Assembly: GCF_900114385.1 (NCBI RefSeq)
Contig: NZ_FOSW01000013.1
Location: 1-64,000 of the forward strand
Length of the DNA stretch: 64,000 nt
Direction of reading: 5' to 3'
DNA from: Geodermatophilus ruber
GTDB taxonomy: Bacteria; Actinomycetota; Actinomycetes; Mycobacteriales; Geodermatophilaceae
Positions 17,509 through 25,154 of this stretch are shown here, one piece after another. The notes beneath the pieces were generated by a model. That model was not told the DNA's origin, did not search any database, and worked only from the letters and a program-made list of their open reading frames with translations. The translations under genes and the position numbers were made by a program. How positions within the stretch are numbered: position 1 is the first letter of the stretch; every line of letters starts with the position of its first letter.

Positions 17509-19005
17509 TCAGCCCGGATAGGTCCGGGAGGTCCAGACGGCGCCGCTCGGGCCGACCCGGGTCTGGGACGACCCGATCAGCACCAGGCAGCGCATGTCGA
17601 CGGTGGTGGGGTCCAGGTCGCCGAGGGTGGTGACCTGGACCCGCTCCTCCGGGCCGCCGACGTCCCGGCCCACCACCACGACGGTGGACGGCGACCGGTT
17701 CTCCAGGAGCACCTTCTGCGCCTCGCCGAGCTGGTGGGGGCGGTGCTTCGACCGCGGGTTGTAGAGGGCGATGACCAGGTCGGCGGCGGCCGCGTGCCGG
17801 AGCCGGTCGACGACCACGTCCCACGGCTTGCGGACGTCGGACAGCGACAGCACGCAGAAGTCGTGCCCGAGCGGCGCCCCGACCCGGGCGGCCACCGCCT
17901 GCGCCGCGGTCAGGCCCGGCACGACGCGGACCGGCACGCCGGCGAACTGCGGCTGCGCGGCCACCTCGAGCACCGCCGCGGCCATGGCGAAGACGCCCGG
18001 GTCGCCGCTGGAGACGACCGCGACCCGCCGGCCCTCCCGGGCGAGGGAGAGGGCGTGCGCGGCCCGCTCGGCCTCCACCCGGTTGTCGCTGGGGTGGCGC
18101 ACCTGGCGCGGGTTGGCCGCGACGCGGTCCAGGTAGGGGCCGTAGCCGACCAGGTCGTCGGCGGCGGCGAGCGCCTCGGCCGCCTCGGGGGTGGTCCAGC
18201 AGCGGTCGCCCGGGCCGAGGCCCACCACGACCACCTCCCCGGGCTGTGCGCCGTCGCCGGCCGGGCGCCCGGGCTCCGGCAGCTCCCCGGCCAACGGGCC
18301 GGGCAGCAGCGCGAGGGAGAAGTACGGCACGGTCGCCGGGTCGACGTCGGCCAGCGGCCGGGTGCGCTCGCGGTCGGTGGTGGCCCGCTCGACGTAGAGC
18401 GCGCGGTCGAGCACGCCGGCCTGCTCGAAGGCGTCGCGCACCTGCGGGAACGTGCGGCCGAGCTTGAGCACGGCGGCGGCGTCGGTGGTGGCCAGCCACT
18501 CGCCGAGCTCGTCGGCGGGCAGCGTGCCGGGCAGGACGGTGAGCACCTCGTCGCGCTCGACCAGCGGCCGGCCGACGGCGGCCGCCGCGCCGCTGACGCT
18601 GGTCACGCCGGGGACGACCTCGGTCGGGTAGCGGTGCGCCAGCCGCTTGTGCATGTGCATGTAGGACCCGTAGAAGAACGGGTCGCCCTCGGCCAGGACC
18701 ACCACGTCGCGCCCGGCATCGAGGTGCGCGGCCAGCCGGGCGGCGGCGAACTCGTAGAACTCGTCGATGGCGCCCTGGTAGCCGCCGGGGTGGTCGGTGG
18801 TCTCGGTGGTGACCGGGTAGACCAGCAGCTCCTCGATCTGCCCCTCGCGCAGGTAGGGCGCAGCCACCCCGCGGGCCACGGAGCGGCCGTGACGGGCCGC
18901 GTGGTAGGCGACGACGTCGGCGGCGCCGATGAGCCGGGCGGCCTTGACGGTCACCAGTTCGGGGTCGCCGGGGCCGAGCCCGACCCCGTACAGCTTCCCG
19001 GTCAT
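17509..19005 (-). CDS. cobJ: Fused precorrin-2 C20-methyltransferase / precorrin-3B C17-methyltransferase CobIJ
   Basis: A 498-residue fusion of two tetrapyrrole methylases. CobI (about residues 1-240) begins KLYGVGLGPGDPELVTVKAARL and has VLAEGDPFFYGSYMH. CobJ (about 255-498) begins VVVVGLGPGDRCWTTPEAAEAL and has VAVVSSGDPGVFAMAAAVLEV and VRVVPGLTAAQAVAARVGAPLGHDFCVLSLSD split across the two conserved loops. CobI methylates C20 of precorrin-2; CobJ methylates C17 with ring contraction. The fusion is common in Actinobacteria. It ends the cobG-cobH-cobIJ run. A 12-bp palindrome, CTGACCGGTCAG, covers its stop codon. Confidence 0.95.
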   Translation of the reverse strand: MTGKLYGVGLGPGDPELVTVKAARLIGAADVVAYHAARHGRSVARGVAAPYLREGQIEELLVYPVTTETTDHPGGYQGAIDEFYEFAAARLAAHLDAGRDVVVLAEGDPFFYGSYMHMHKRLAHRYPTEVVPGVTSVSGAAAAVGRPLVERDEVLTVLPGTLPADELGEWLATTDAAAVLKLGRTFPQVRDAFEQAGVLDRALYVERATTDRERTRPLADVDPATVPYFSLALLPGPLAGELPEPGRPAGDGAQPGEVVVVGLGPGDRCWTTPEAAEALAAADDLVGYGPYLDRVAANPRQVRHPSDNRVEAERAAHALSLAREGRRVAVVSSGDPGVFAMAAAVLEVAAQPQFAGVPVRVVPGLTAAQAVAARVGAPLGHDFCVLSLSDVRKPWDVVVDRLRHAAAADLVIALYNPRSKHRPHQLGEAQKVLLENRSPSTVVVVGRDVGGPEERVQVTTLGDLDPTTVDMRCLVLIGSSQTRVGPSGAVWTSRTYPG

Positions 19006-19042
19006 GCCCGTCCCCCCGGGGCCGAAATGGCCGTCTCGGCCC

Positions 19043-19663
19043 TCATTCGGCGTCGCTCGCGATCGCGTTCACGGCCGCCGCGGTCATGGCGCTGCCGCCC
19101 CGCCGGCCCCGGACGACGAGGAACTCCAGGTCGCTGCCGGCCAGCGCGTCCTTCGACTCCACCGCGCCGACGAACCCGACCGGGATGCCGAGGACGGCCG
19201 CCGGTCGCGGCGCCCCGGCGGCGACCATCTCCAGCAGGTGGAACAGCGCGGTGGGGGCGTTGCCGATCGCGACGACGGCGCCCTCGAGCCGGTCGCGCCA
19301 CAGCTCCAGCGCCGCGGCGGTGCGGGTGGTGCCGAGCTCGGCCGCCAGCCCCGGGGTGCGCGGGTCGGCGAGCGTGCAGACCACGTCGTTGCCCGCCGGC
19401 AGCCGGCGGCGGGTGATGCCGGCGGCGACCATCGTCGCGTCGCAGAGGACCGGCGCCCCGGCGTCCAGCGCCTCCCGCGCGCGGGCCACCACGGCGGGGG
19501 AGAAGGCCAGGTCGTCGACGAGGTCGACCTGCCCGCAGGCGTGGATCATGCGGACCGCGACCCGGGCGACGTCCTCGGGCAGCCCGGAGAGGTCCGCCTC
19601 GGCGCGGATGGTCGCGAACGAGCGCCGGTAGATCGCGGCGCCGTCCTTCTCGTACTCGTGCAT
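19043..19663 (-). CDS. cobH: Precorrin-8X methylmutase CobH
   Basis: Moves the methyl group from C11 to C12, forming hydrogenobyrinic acid. 206 residues. Family motifs: [44 protein letters not shown] with the catalytic His, [17 protein letters not shown], and [13 protein letters not shown], followed by GVPVGFVGA-like [17 protein letters not shown] chose ATG 19663, which shares one base with the cobG stop (TGATG); residues from the longer frame upstream are Arg-rich and belong to the cobG shadow. Confidence 0.96.
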   Translation of the reverse strand: MHEYEKDGAAIYRRSFATIRAEADLSGLPEDVARVAVRMIHACGQVDLVDDLAFSPAVVARAREALDAGAPVLCDATMVAAGITRRRLPAGNDVVCTLADPRTPGLAAELGTTRTAAALELWRDRLEGAVVAIGNAPTALFHLLEMVAAGAPRPAAVLGIPVGFVGAVESKDALAGSDLEFLVVRGRRGGSAMTAAAVNAIASDAE

Positions 19664-20832
19664 CAGGCCTTCCCGACTCGGTATCCGGTCCCCGTCGCCA
19701 CCACGTCCACGACCTCGCCCCGCGGGCGGCCGCAGCGGCGCTCGCACCCCGCCCAGTGCTGGCGCTCACCGGGCCCGGGCAGCGTGCCCTCGTCCACGGC
19801 GCGGGCGGCGTCGGCGCGGACGTCGGCGAGCGACTTCGCGCAGCCGGGCCGGCCGGCGCACGCGGTCACCCTGGTCCACGGGCTGCCCGGGTCCAGGACC
19901 AGCCCCGCGCCGGTCAGCGCCCTGGCCGCCCCGTCGTCCGGGAGGTCGGGGACGACGACGCTGCGCCAGGCGGTGAGCTGCAGGTCGGTGGGCGCCGTGC
20001 GGGCGAGGAGGTCGGCCTGGTCCGCGGTGAGCCGGCCGAGGGGCACGACGGCGACCAGGGCGGTGCGCCCGTCGTCCTGGCGGTGTGCGCCGGCCGCGAG
20101 CGGGACGTCGTGGCCACCAAGCCCGCGCACGGGCGGGCCATCGTGGCCACGAACGCCGCGGAGGCGGGCGGCGACGCGGGCGACGCCGTCGTCGAGCTCC
20201 GCCAGCCGCCACGCGCTGCCCCCCTGGGCGGCCCGCTCGGCGAGGAAGGCCCGGGCGGCGGCGAGGGCGAGCGGCACCGCGTCCTCCGGGGCGGCGCGCA
20301 GCCCGCTGTCGGTGCCGGCGAGGGTGAGCGCGACCGGGCCGGCGTCGAGGGCGACCAGCCCGACGTCGCCGCCGAACCCGGCGACGTCGCTGCGGCCGTC
20401 GTCGAACGTCGCGAGGAACCGGCCGGGCAGCTGCGCCAGGGCCGGGTCGGCGCACAGACCGGCGTCGAAGGCGGACACCCACGGGCGGACGTCGAGCCGG
20501 CCGCCGACCCGGCCGGTGAGCGCGCTGGCCAGCACGTTGCGGACCCGCTCGTGGGTGGCGCTGGGGAGCAGCCCGGCCGCGGCGAGCCGGTGCCCGAGCT
20601 CGGCCTGCGTCCCGGCGGGGAGGCCGCGCAGCTGCACGTTGCCCCGGCTGGTCAGCTCCAGCGCACCGTCACCGAGGTCGCGCGCGGCGGCGGCCAGGAC
20701 CTGCAGCTGGCTCCGGAACAGCGCGCCGCCGGGCACCCGCACCCGCGCCAGCGCACCGTCGGCCGCGGCATGGGTCTGCAACGCACCGGGGCAGGCGTCG
20801 GCGCGCTCACGGACGGGAGAAGGGGCTGCCAT
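19663..20832 (-). CDS. cobG: Precorrin-3B synthase CobG
   Basis: An oxygen-dependent monooxygenase of the nitrite/sulfite reductase ferredoxin-like family, 389 residues, that hydroxylates C20 of precorrin-3A and forms the gamma-lactone, preparing ring contraction. The N-terminal half-domain contains [15 protein letters not shown]. The 4Fe-4S ligands are in [10 protein letters not shown] and, further on, CERRCG near the C terminus. Its presence shows an aerobic pathway. Only 12 bases separate its start from the DUF4383 gene upstream, so a promoter may lie within that gene. Confidence 0.93.
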   Translation of the reverse strand: MAAPSPVRERADACPGALQTHAAADGALARVRVPGGALFRSQLQVLAAAARDLGDGALELTSRGNVQLRGLPAGTQAELGHRLAAAGLLPSATHERVRNVLASALTGRVGGRLDVRPWVSAFDAGLCADPALAQLPGRFLATFDDGRSDVAGFGGDVGLVALDAGPVALTLAGTDSGLRAAPEDAVPLALAAARAFLAERAAQGGSAWRLAELDDGVARVAARLRGVRGHDGPPVRGLGGHDVPLAAGAHRQDDGRTALVAVVPLGRLTADQADLLARTAPTDLQLTAWRSVVVPDLPDDGAARALTGAGLVLDPGSPWTRVTACAGRPGCAKSLADVRADAARAVDEGTLPGPGERQHWAGCERRCGRPRGEVVDVVATGTGYRVGKA

Positions 20833-20844
20833 GGCCCCGCGAGG

Positions 20845-21558
20845 TTACGTCCCGTCGAACTGGCGCCACACCCGCCGGCGGTCGCCGCGGGTGTGCACGT
20901 GGCTCATGGCCTCGACGCGGCGGGCCTGATCGGTGGTCGCGGTGCGCTGGACGACGGCGATCTCCGCATCGCGCATGGCCCGCTCGACGGCGAGCTCCTC
21001 GGGCGTGGAGGCGTACTCCTCGTCGGGTTCGGTCGAGGCCGGGTGCGGGTGCGCGTACGGGCTGTCCGGCGGCAGGTGGCCGCTGACCCGGCCGTAGGCG
21101 CCGAGCACCAGCAGAGCCAGCCCGACGACCACGGAGAAGACCACGTTCCTGAACTCGAACGCCAGGATGTTGAAGCTGGTCCGCAGCAACGCCAGGTTGA
21201 CCAGGGCCGACAGCAGGAAGAGCGAGCCGGCGACGATCATGATCGTCGAGGTCACCCGCGGGCTGCGTGCGGCAGCGACGAGCAGGACGGCCGCCATGAC
21301 CACCGAGATGAGCGAGAGCAGGCCGTTGGAGGACAGCCCGAGGATGCGCTCGCCCTGGGTGGAGAAGAAGTCCAGCCCGCCGGCGAAGCCGAGCAGGCCG
21401 AAGACCAGGAGCACGAGCGCCACCACGATGGCGCCGGTGCGCTGGACGGCGAACACGCGGGCCCCGAGATGCCGGTCCTCGGGCGGGGTGGTCGTGCGCT
21501 GGGGGCGGTGGAGTCGTAGTGCCATGAGGGGCTCCGGGGAGGGAGGGACGACGGCCAT
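20845..21558 (-). CDS. DUF4383 four-helix membrane protein
   Basis: A 237-residue inner-membrane protein with four hydrophobic helices between about residues 40 and 165 (AIVVALVLLVFGLLGFAGGL; LISVVMAAVLLVAAA; IMIVAGSLFLLSALVNLALL; VVFSVVVGLALLVLGAYG), the DUF4383 arrangement. A hydrophilic C-terminal tail of about 70 residues is rich in Glu and Arg. Function is unknown. GGAGG six bases before the ATG at 21558 supports this start; the internal Met at 21525 has a weaker site. It lies directly upstream of cobG on the same strand but shows no biochemical link. Confidence 0.7.
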   Translation of the reverse strand: MAVVPPSPEPLMALRLHRPQRTTTPPEDRHLGARVFAVQRTGAIVVALVLLVFGLLGFAGGLDFFSTQGERILGLSSNGLLSLISVVMAAVLLVAAARSPRVTSTIMIVAGSLFLLSALVNLALLRTSFNILAFEFRNVVFSVVVGLALLVLGAYGRVSGHLPPDSPYAHPHPASTEPDEEYASTPEELAVERAMRDAEIAVVQRTATTDQARRVEAMSHVHTRGDRRRVWRQFDGT

Positions 21559-21693
21559 TCTTCGCCTCCGGGCCGGCCCCGGATGCGGTCTCCGGCCCGC
21601 TTTCCCGCCGGGCTTCCCGCCCCGTCCCCGGCCCGGGACAGCTGACGGCCCGCCGGCCGGCCTGGATCCCCGGTCGACCTGCGGGTCCGGACG

Positions 21694-22044
21694 TCAGGGG
21701 CGCCACTCCTCGCGGTAGTCCGGGTGGTAGGCGTAGGGCAGCGCCAGTGCGGTGAGCGCGCCCTCGAGGGCATCGACGACGAACATGATCGCCAGTTGCT
21801 CGAGACCCCCGTAGCTGTCCACGACGCGGGCCACGGCCCGGTACTGCTCCACGACGATCCGCTTGGCCTCGCATTCGGCGAGGACACGGGCGACGGGCGC
21901 CACCACCTCCCCTCGTCCTGGCTCCGTGGCCACCCGGAGGGGCGCGGTTGCGGTCGTCGGGGAATCCCCGGCGGCGCGCCGGGCCGTCTGCTCGTCCTCG
22001 GCGATCCGGGCCAGCAGGAACTCGACCAGGTCCACGGGGCCCAT
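21694..22044 (-). CDS. DUF6221 family protein
   Basis: A 116-residue soluble protein. The N terminus VDLVEFLLARIAEDEQTARRA, the central RVLAECEAKRIVVEQYR and the C terminus ALPYAYHPDYREEWRP are the pattern of the actinobacterial DUF6221 family. No catalytic motif or membrane segment is visible and the role is unknown. These proteins are typical of Actinobacteria and support the taxonomic reading. Confidence 0.75.
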   Translation of the reverse strand: MGPVDLVEFLLARIAEDEQTARRAAGDSPTTATAPLRVATEPGRGEVVAPVARVLAECEAKRIVVEQYRAVARVVDSYGGLEQLAIMFVVDALEGALTALALPYAYHPDYREEWRP

Positions 22045-22108
22045 CCTGGGGGCTCCGGGCCTGTCCGGGGTCGGGTCGCGGTGCGGGAAGGACGAGGGAT
22101 CGCGGCGC

Positions 22109-22891
22109 TCAGCCGACCGGCTCCGCGGCCGCCCGCATCGCCTCCTGTGCGATCGGCGGTGGGGCGAAGAGGTCCCAGCCGCGGAACAGCACCGCGTGCG
22201 GCACGCCCATCGCCCGGCCCTGCAGTGCCGTGATGGCGGTGATCATGGTGCGGGGCGGCGGGTGCCCGGGGATGCCCGCCAGGTACTGCCCGTGCGCCTC
22301 GAGCGAGGCGATGCCGCGCTCCAGGGCCGCGCCGCCGACGTCGACGCCGTGGGTGGGACGCGGGTCGCCGCCCACCAGCAGCCAGCGCACCGCCCAGGGC
22401 TCCAGCCCCTCGTCGAGCAGCTCCGGGAAGACCCACCGGTTGGCGGCGTCCCGCAGGGCGTCCAGCGCGGCCAGCCCGGCGACCCGGTGGTCGGCCTGGT
22501 TGAGCCCGGCCACGAACTCGACGTCCCAGGAGCCGACGAGCAGGGCGTCCGGCCGGTGCTCCCGGATGACCCGCGCGATGTCGCGGCGCAGACCCAGGCC
22601 GTACTCCAGCACGCCGTCCGGGTGGTCGAGGAAGCGGACCTCGGAGACGCCGACCACGTCCGCCGCGCTCAGCTGCTCCGCCGTCCGCCGCCGCGCGGTC
22701 TGCTCCGGCCGGAGGGCGTCCATGCCGGCCTCGCCACGGGTCAGGAGCAGGTAGGCGACGTAGATCCCGCGCTCGGTCCAGGCGGCGACGGCCGAGGACA
22801 CGCCGTACTCCACGTCGTCGGGGTGCGCGACGACGCACAGCACGCGGCCGAATGCGTCCGCGGGGAACGGTGGCACCGGGGGCGGGGCCAT
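22109..22891 (-). CDS. PIG-L / LmbE-type zinc deacetylase
   Basis: A 260-residue metal-dependent N-deacetylase. The zinc site begins with VVAHPDDVEYG (His, Asp, Asp near residues 20-23) and continues with QADHRVAG, whose His completes the site. LLTRGEAGMD and EVRFLDHPDG are further family features. In Actinobacteria this fold includes MshB and Mca of mycothiol metabolism, but the substrate here cannot be told. The ATG at 22891 has no ribosome binding site; TACCCT six bases upstream would give a leaderless transcript. Confidence 0.85.
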   Translation of the reverse strand: MAPPPVPPFPADAFGRVLCVVAHPDDVEYGVSSAVAAWTERGIYVAYLLLTRGEAGMDALRPEQTARRRTAEQLSAADVVGVSEVRFLDHPDGVLEYGLGLRRDIARVIREHRPDALLVGSWDVEFVAGLNQADHRVAGLAALDALRDAANRWVFPELLDEGLEPWAVRWLLVGGDPRPTHGVDVGGAALERGIASLEAHGQYLAGIPGHPPPRTMITAITALQGRAMGVPHAVLFRGWDLFAPPPIAQEAMRAAAEPVG

Positions 22892-22964
22892 GGCGGGAGG
22901 GTAGGGCCGGCCCGGGGTCCCGCCCGGCCGGCGGCGCCGCGCCGGTCCGGTCCCCGGGAGCGTC

Positions 22965-22990
22965 GCCACCGGCCGGAACCGGCCGGTGGC
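22965..22990. terminator. 26-bp perfect palindrome, probable hairpin terminator
   Basis: GCCACCGGCCGG and its exact reverse complement flank a two-base centre (AA), with no mismatch. It lies 56 bases after the stop of the reductase gene (minus strand) and 74 bases upstream of the PIG-L start. As RNA it is a 10- to 12-bp GC hairpin, which would fit termination of the hemerythrin-reductase transcript. A DNA-binding dyad for the PIG-L promoter is also possible. Confidence 0.5.
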
Positions 22991-23045
22991 CACCGGGTTC
23001 CGCGCGTCGCGGCCGGGATCGAATGGTTCGCCGGCCCTCTCTCCG

Positions 23046-23483
23046 TCAGCCGGGGGAGAGCCGGACCAGTGCGATCCGTCGGGACACCGACGCCTGGTAC
23101 TTGTCGTAGTTCGGGCACTTGGCCATGAGTGCGTCCCACAGCCGCTGCCGGTCGGCCTCGGCCACTGCGTTCGCGACGACCGCGGTCGGCCGTCCGTGCA
23201 CCTCGGCGACGCCGTGCGGATCAGCCTGCAGGTTCAGCCACCACTGCGGCTCCACGTCGACGCCGCCGTTGGAGGCCGCGACCACGAAGTCGTCGCCGTC
23301 CCGGACGTGCAGCAGGGGCGTGGTGTAGCTGCGGCCGGACGTGCGGCCGCGGTGGGTGATCAGCAGGACGTCGCCGCCGCGGAACCGGTTGCCCAGCCGC
23401 CCGCCGCTGCGCCGACTCAGGGCGACGTGGTACTTCGCCCCGAACTTGTTGAGGAACGTCAGAACCCGGTCACGGCGGCTCAT
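23046..23483 (-). CDS. Deazaflavin (F420)-dependent nitroreductase-family protein
   Basis: A 145-residue split-barrel protein of the Ddn type. Motifs: GGDVLLITHRGRTSGRSYTTPL (cofactor phosphate contacts), VVAASNGGVDVEPQWWLNL, and PNYDKYQASVSRRIALVRL at the C terminus. Family members reduce quinones or nitro compounds with F420H2. The ATG at 23483 overlaps the stop of the hemerythrin-like gene (ATGA), so the two are translationally coupled and probably respond to the same TetR regulator. Confidence 0.85.
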   Translation of the reverse strand: MSRRDRVLTFLNKFGAKYHVALSRRSGGRLGNRFRGGDVLLITHRGRTSGRSYTTPLLHVRDGDDFVVAASNGGVDVEPQWWLNLQADPHGVAEVHGRPTAVVANAVAEADRQRLWDALMAKCPNYDKYQASVSRRIALVRLSPG

Positions 23484-24187
23484 CGCGCGCCGCCGAAGAT
23501 GCGCGCGTCGCGGTGGGTGAACCGCCAGGCCATGACTCGGGCGAGCAGGAGCAGCGGCGGGTTGGCACCCGGCAGGCGGTGGTAGTGCTCGACGGGCAGG
23601 CCGGACGCGACCCAGCCCGCCACGGCCGGCATCTCGCGCGGCGAGTAGTCCTTCGCGAACACCTCGCGGTCCAGGCGGTGCCAGTCCTCCGGCGTCAGGT
23701 GCTGCTGCACCTCGGTCATGCCGTCGCTCTCCTCGTGTGCGAGGTGCGCGCACAGTGCGTCGCGCAGCTCCGCGGTGGTACGGGCCAGCCGGGCGCGGGT
23801 CGCCTCCCCACCGGTGCCGTCGGCCAGCGCGTGCAGGTCGGCCTTCGCTGAGGCCAGGAGGGGGTCGATCATGGCGTGCTCGGCCTCGAGCGCGTCGAGC
23901 ACCGCCTGGTCGGCGCCGCGCTCGGCGAGCAGCGGCCACAGGCCGACGTCCTCCCCGTGGTGGTGCTTGTGCAGCACGGTCGCGAACAGCCGGAACCGGC
24001 GCTCGATGGCCGCCCAGCGGGCCCGGTCGGACGCCGGCACCCGCGGGGCGACGTCGGCGAAGAGGTGCAGGTCGCGGCGGAAGCCGCGGTGCATCAGGTA
24101 CATGCCGGCGAGGTCGACCGGGCCCTCGGGGGCGGCGACCTGGCCGGCGAGCATCAGCTGCGACGGGTACGGAGCGGTGGCGGTCAC
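23480..24187 (-). CDS. Hemerythrin-like (HHE) domain protein
   Basis: A 235-residue helical protein with HHE-type metal ligands: MYLMHRGFRRDLHLF, LHKHHHGEDVGLWPLL, ALEAEHAMIDPLL and AHLAHEESDGMTE. These would bind a di-iron centre that senses or carries O2 or NO. A C-terminal segment of about 75 residues continues to an LLLLARVMAWRF hydrophobic helix. The GTG at 24187 has AGGGG seven bases upstream. It is divergent from tetR across a 62-base region containing a dyad and is coupled to the reductase, suggesting an oxidative or nitrosative stress operon. Confidence 0.82.
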   Translation of the reverse strand: MTATAPYPSQLMLAGQVAAPEGPVDLAGMYLMHRGFRRDLHLFADVAPRVPASDRARWAAIERRFRLFATVLHKHHHGEDVGLWPLLAERGADQAVLDALEAEHAMIDPLLASAKADLHALADGTGGEATRARLARTTAELRDALCAHLAHEESDGMTEVQQHLTPEDWHRLDREVFAKDYSPREMPAVAGWVASGLPVEHYHRLPGANPPLLLLARVMAWRFTHRDARIFGGAR

Positions 24188-24201
24188 GGACGTTCCCCTA
24201 T

Positions 24202-24226
24202 TTCGATGGAGTGAAACTCTAACGAA
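24202..24226. promoter_or_regulatory. TetR-type dyad operator between the hemerythrin and tetR genes
   Basis: Nested inverted repeats share one centre (24214): TTCG (24202) with CGAA (24223), and GAGT (24209) with ACTC (24216). The 25-base dyad lies in the 62-base gap between divergent starts (24187 and 24250). Size, position and symmetry match operators of TetR repressors that control themselves and the divergent operon. Confidence 0.65.
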
Positions 24227-24249
24227 TAGCGGGAGGGTAGAGTGAATCC

Positions 24250-24879
24250 ATGACCGAGGGCAAGAGGGTGTATCGCTCGTCGTTGCGGGCCGAGCAGGCG
24301 CGTCGCACGCGGGCCGCCGTCCTCGACGGCGCCACCCGCTGCTTCCTGGCGAAGGGCTACGCGGCGACGACGATGAAGGACGTCGCGACCGAGGCCGGGG
24401 TCTCGGTGCAGACCGTTTTCGGGCAGGGCAGCAAGGCCTCCCTGCTGCTCGCCTGCGTCGACCGTGCCGTCGTCGGCGACGACGAGGAGGTGCCGTTCGC
24501 ACAGCGGGAGCTGTTCGTCCGGCTCGTGGCCGAGACGGATCTGGCGGCCAAGCTCGCGGCCGTGCGGGAGATGGCCCGGGTGTACGTGCCGCTGACCGTG
24601 CCGATGATCCGGGTGTTCGCCGAGGCGGCGACCGTCGACGCCGAGATCGCCGCGGCCTGGACCGAGTACGAGCGGCGGCGGTTCGAGGACGACCGCGTGC
24701 TGATCGGCTCGTTCGAGCCGTGGTTCAGGGAGGGACTCGACGCAGATCGCGCGACCGAGATCTTCTGGGGCATCTTCTCCCACGCGCCCGCCGTCACCCT
24801 GATCTGGGAGCGCCGCTGGACGGTCGAGGAGTACGTCGACTTCGTGGTCGACGCGGTGGCCCGGCTGCTGCTGGACTGA
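24250..24879 (+). CDS. TetR/AcrR-family transcriptional regulator
   Basis: A 209-residue regulator. The N-terminal helix-turn-helix is at about residues 17-63: ARRTRAAVLDGATRCFLAKG, then TTMKDVATEAGVSVQTVFGQ. The C-terminal ligand-binding part is helical and not assignable to a ligand. GGGAGGG lies about nine bases before the ATG at 24250. It is divergent from the hemerythrin-reductase operon and almost certainly controls it, and itself, through the intervening dyad. Confidence 0.9.
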   Translation: MTEGKRVYRSSLRAEQARRTRAAVLDGATRCFLAKGYAATTMKDVATEAGVSVQTVFGQGSKASLLLACVDRAVVGDDEEVPFAQRELFVRLVAETDLAAKLAAVREMARVYVPLTVPMIRVFAEAATVDAEIAAAWTEYERRRFEDDRVLIGSFEPWFREGLDADRATEIFWGIFSHAPAVTLIWERRWTVEEYVDFVVDAVARLLLD

Positions 24880-24883
24880 GCCG

Positions 24884-24964
24884 GTGCCGAAGTACCTGGT
24901 CAACAAGGCTGGGTTGCACGAGCCCGTCCCTGAGCCGGTCCCGCCGATGCCGGCGGCCTCCTGA
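24884..24964 (+). other. Possible 26-codon ORF between tetR and the cobN riboswitch
   Basis: A GTG-initiated frame four bases after the tetR stop, beginning VPKYLVNKAGLHEPVPEPVP and ending at TGA 24962-24964. Its composition resembles a real protein terminus more than random frame. It has no ribosome binding site and no relative I recognise. It may be a short coupled peptide, or the remnant of a deleted gene. Confidence 0.2.
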
Positions 24965-25021
24965 CCGCAGGCCTGAGCTGGTCGCCGGGGGGTCGACCCT
25001 CGCCCGGTACGGTCCCCCCAT

Positions 25022-25111
25022 CACGGCAGTGCGTGAGGAAGCCGGTGCGAGTCCGGCGCGGTCCCGCCACTGTGAGCCCCCCGGGGCGAGCCAGACACCG
25101 CGGCTGCCGTG
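25022..25111 (+). promoter_or_regulatory. Cobalamin riboswitch of cobN
   Basis: A P1 stem pairs CACGGCAG (25022-25029) with CTGCCGTG (25104-25111). Between lie GAGGAAGCCGGTGCGAGTCC, the B12 box GGTCCCGCCACTGTGAGC and the 3' element GAGCCAGACACCGCGG, all conserved parts of the aptamer. The peripheral arm is very short, unlike the copy at 10104-10267. TACGGT at 25008-25013 is a possible -10 box placing the transcript start near the aptamer. The cobN GTG follows 43 bases later, so adenosylcobalamin should shut down cobalt insertion. Confidence 0.93.
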
Positions 25112-25154
25112 CCCGACGACCCGGGGCGCGGACCCCGAGGGAGGCTGCGCCGAC

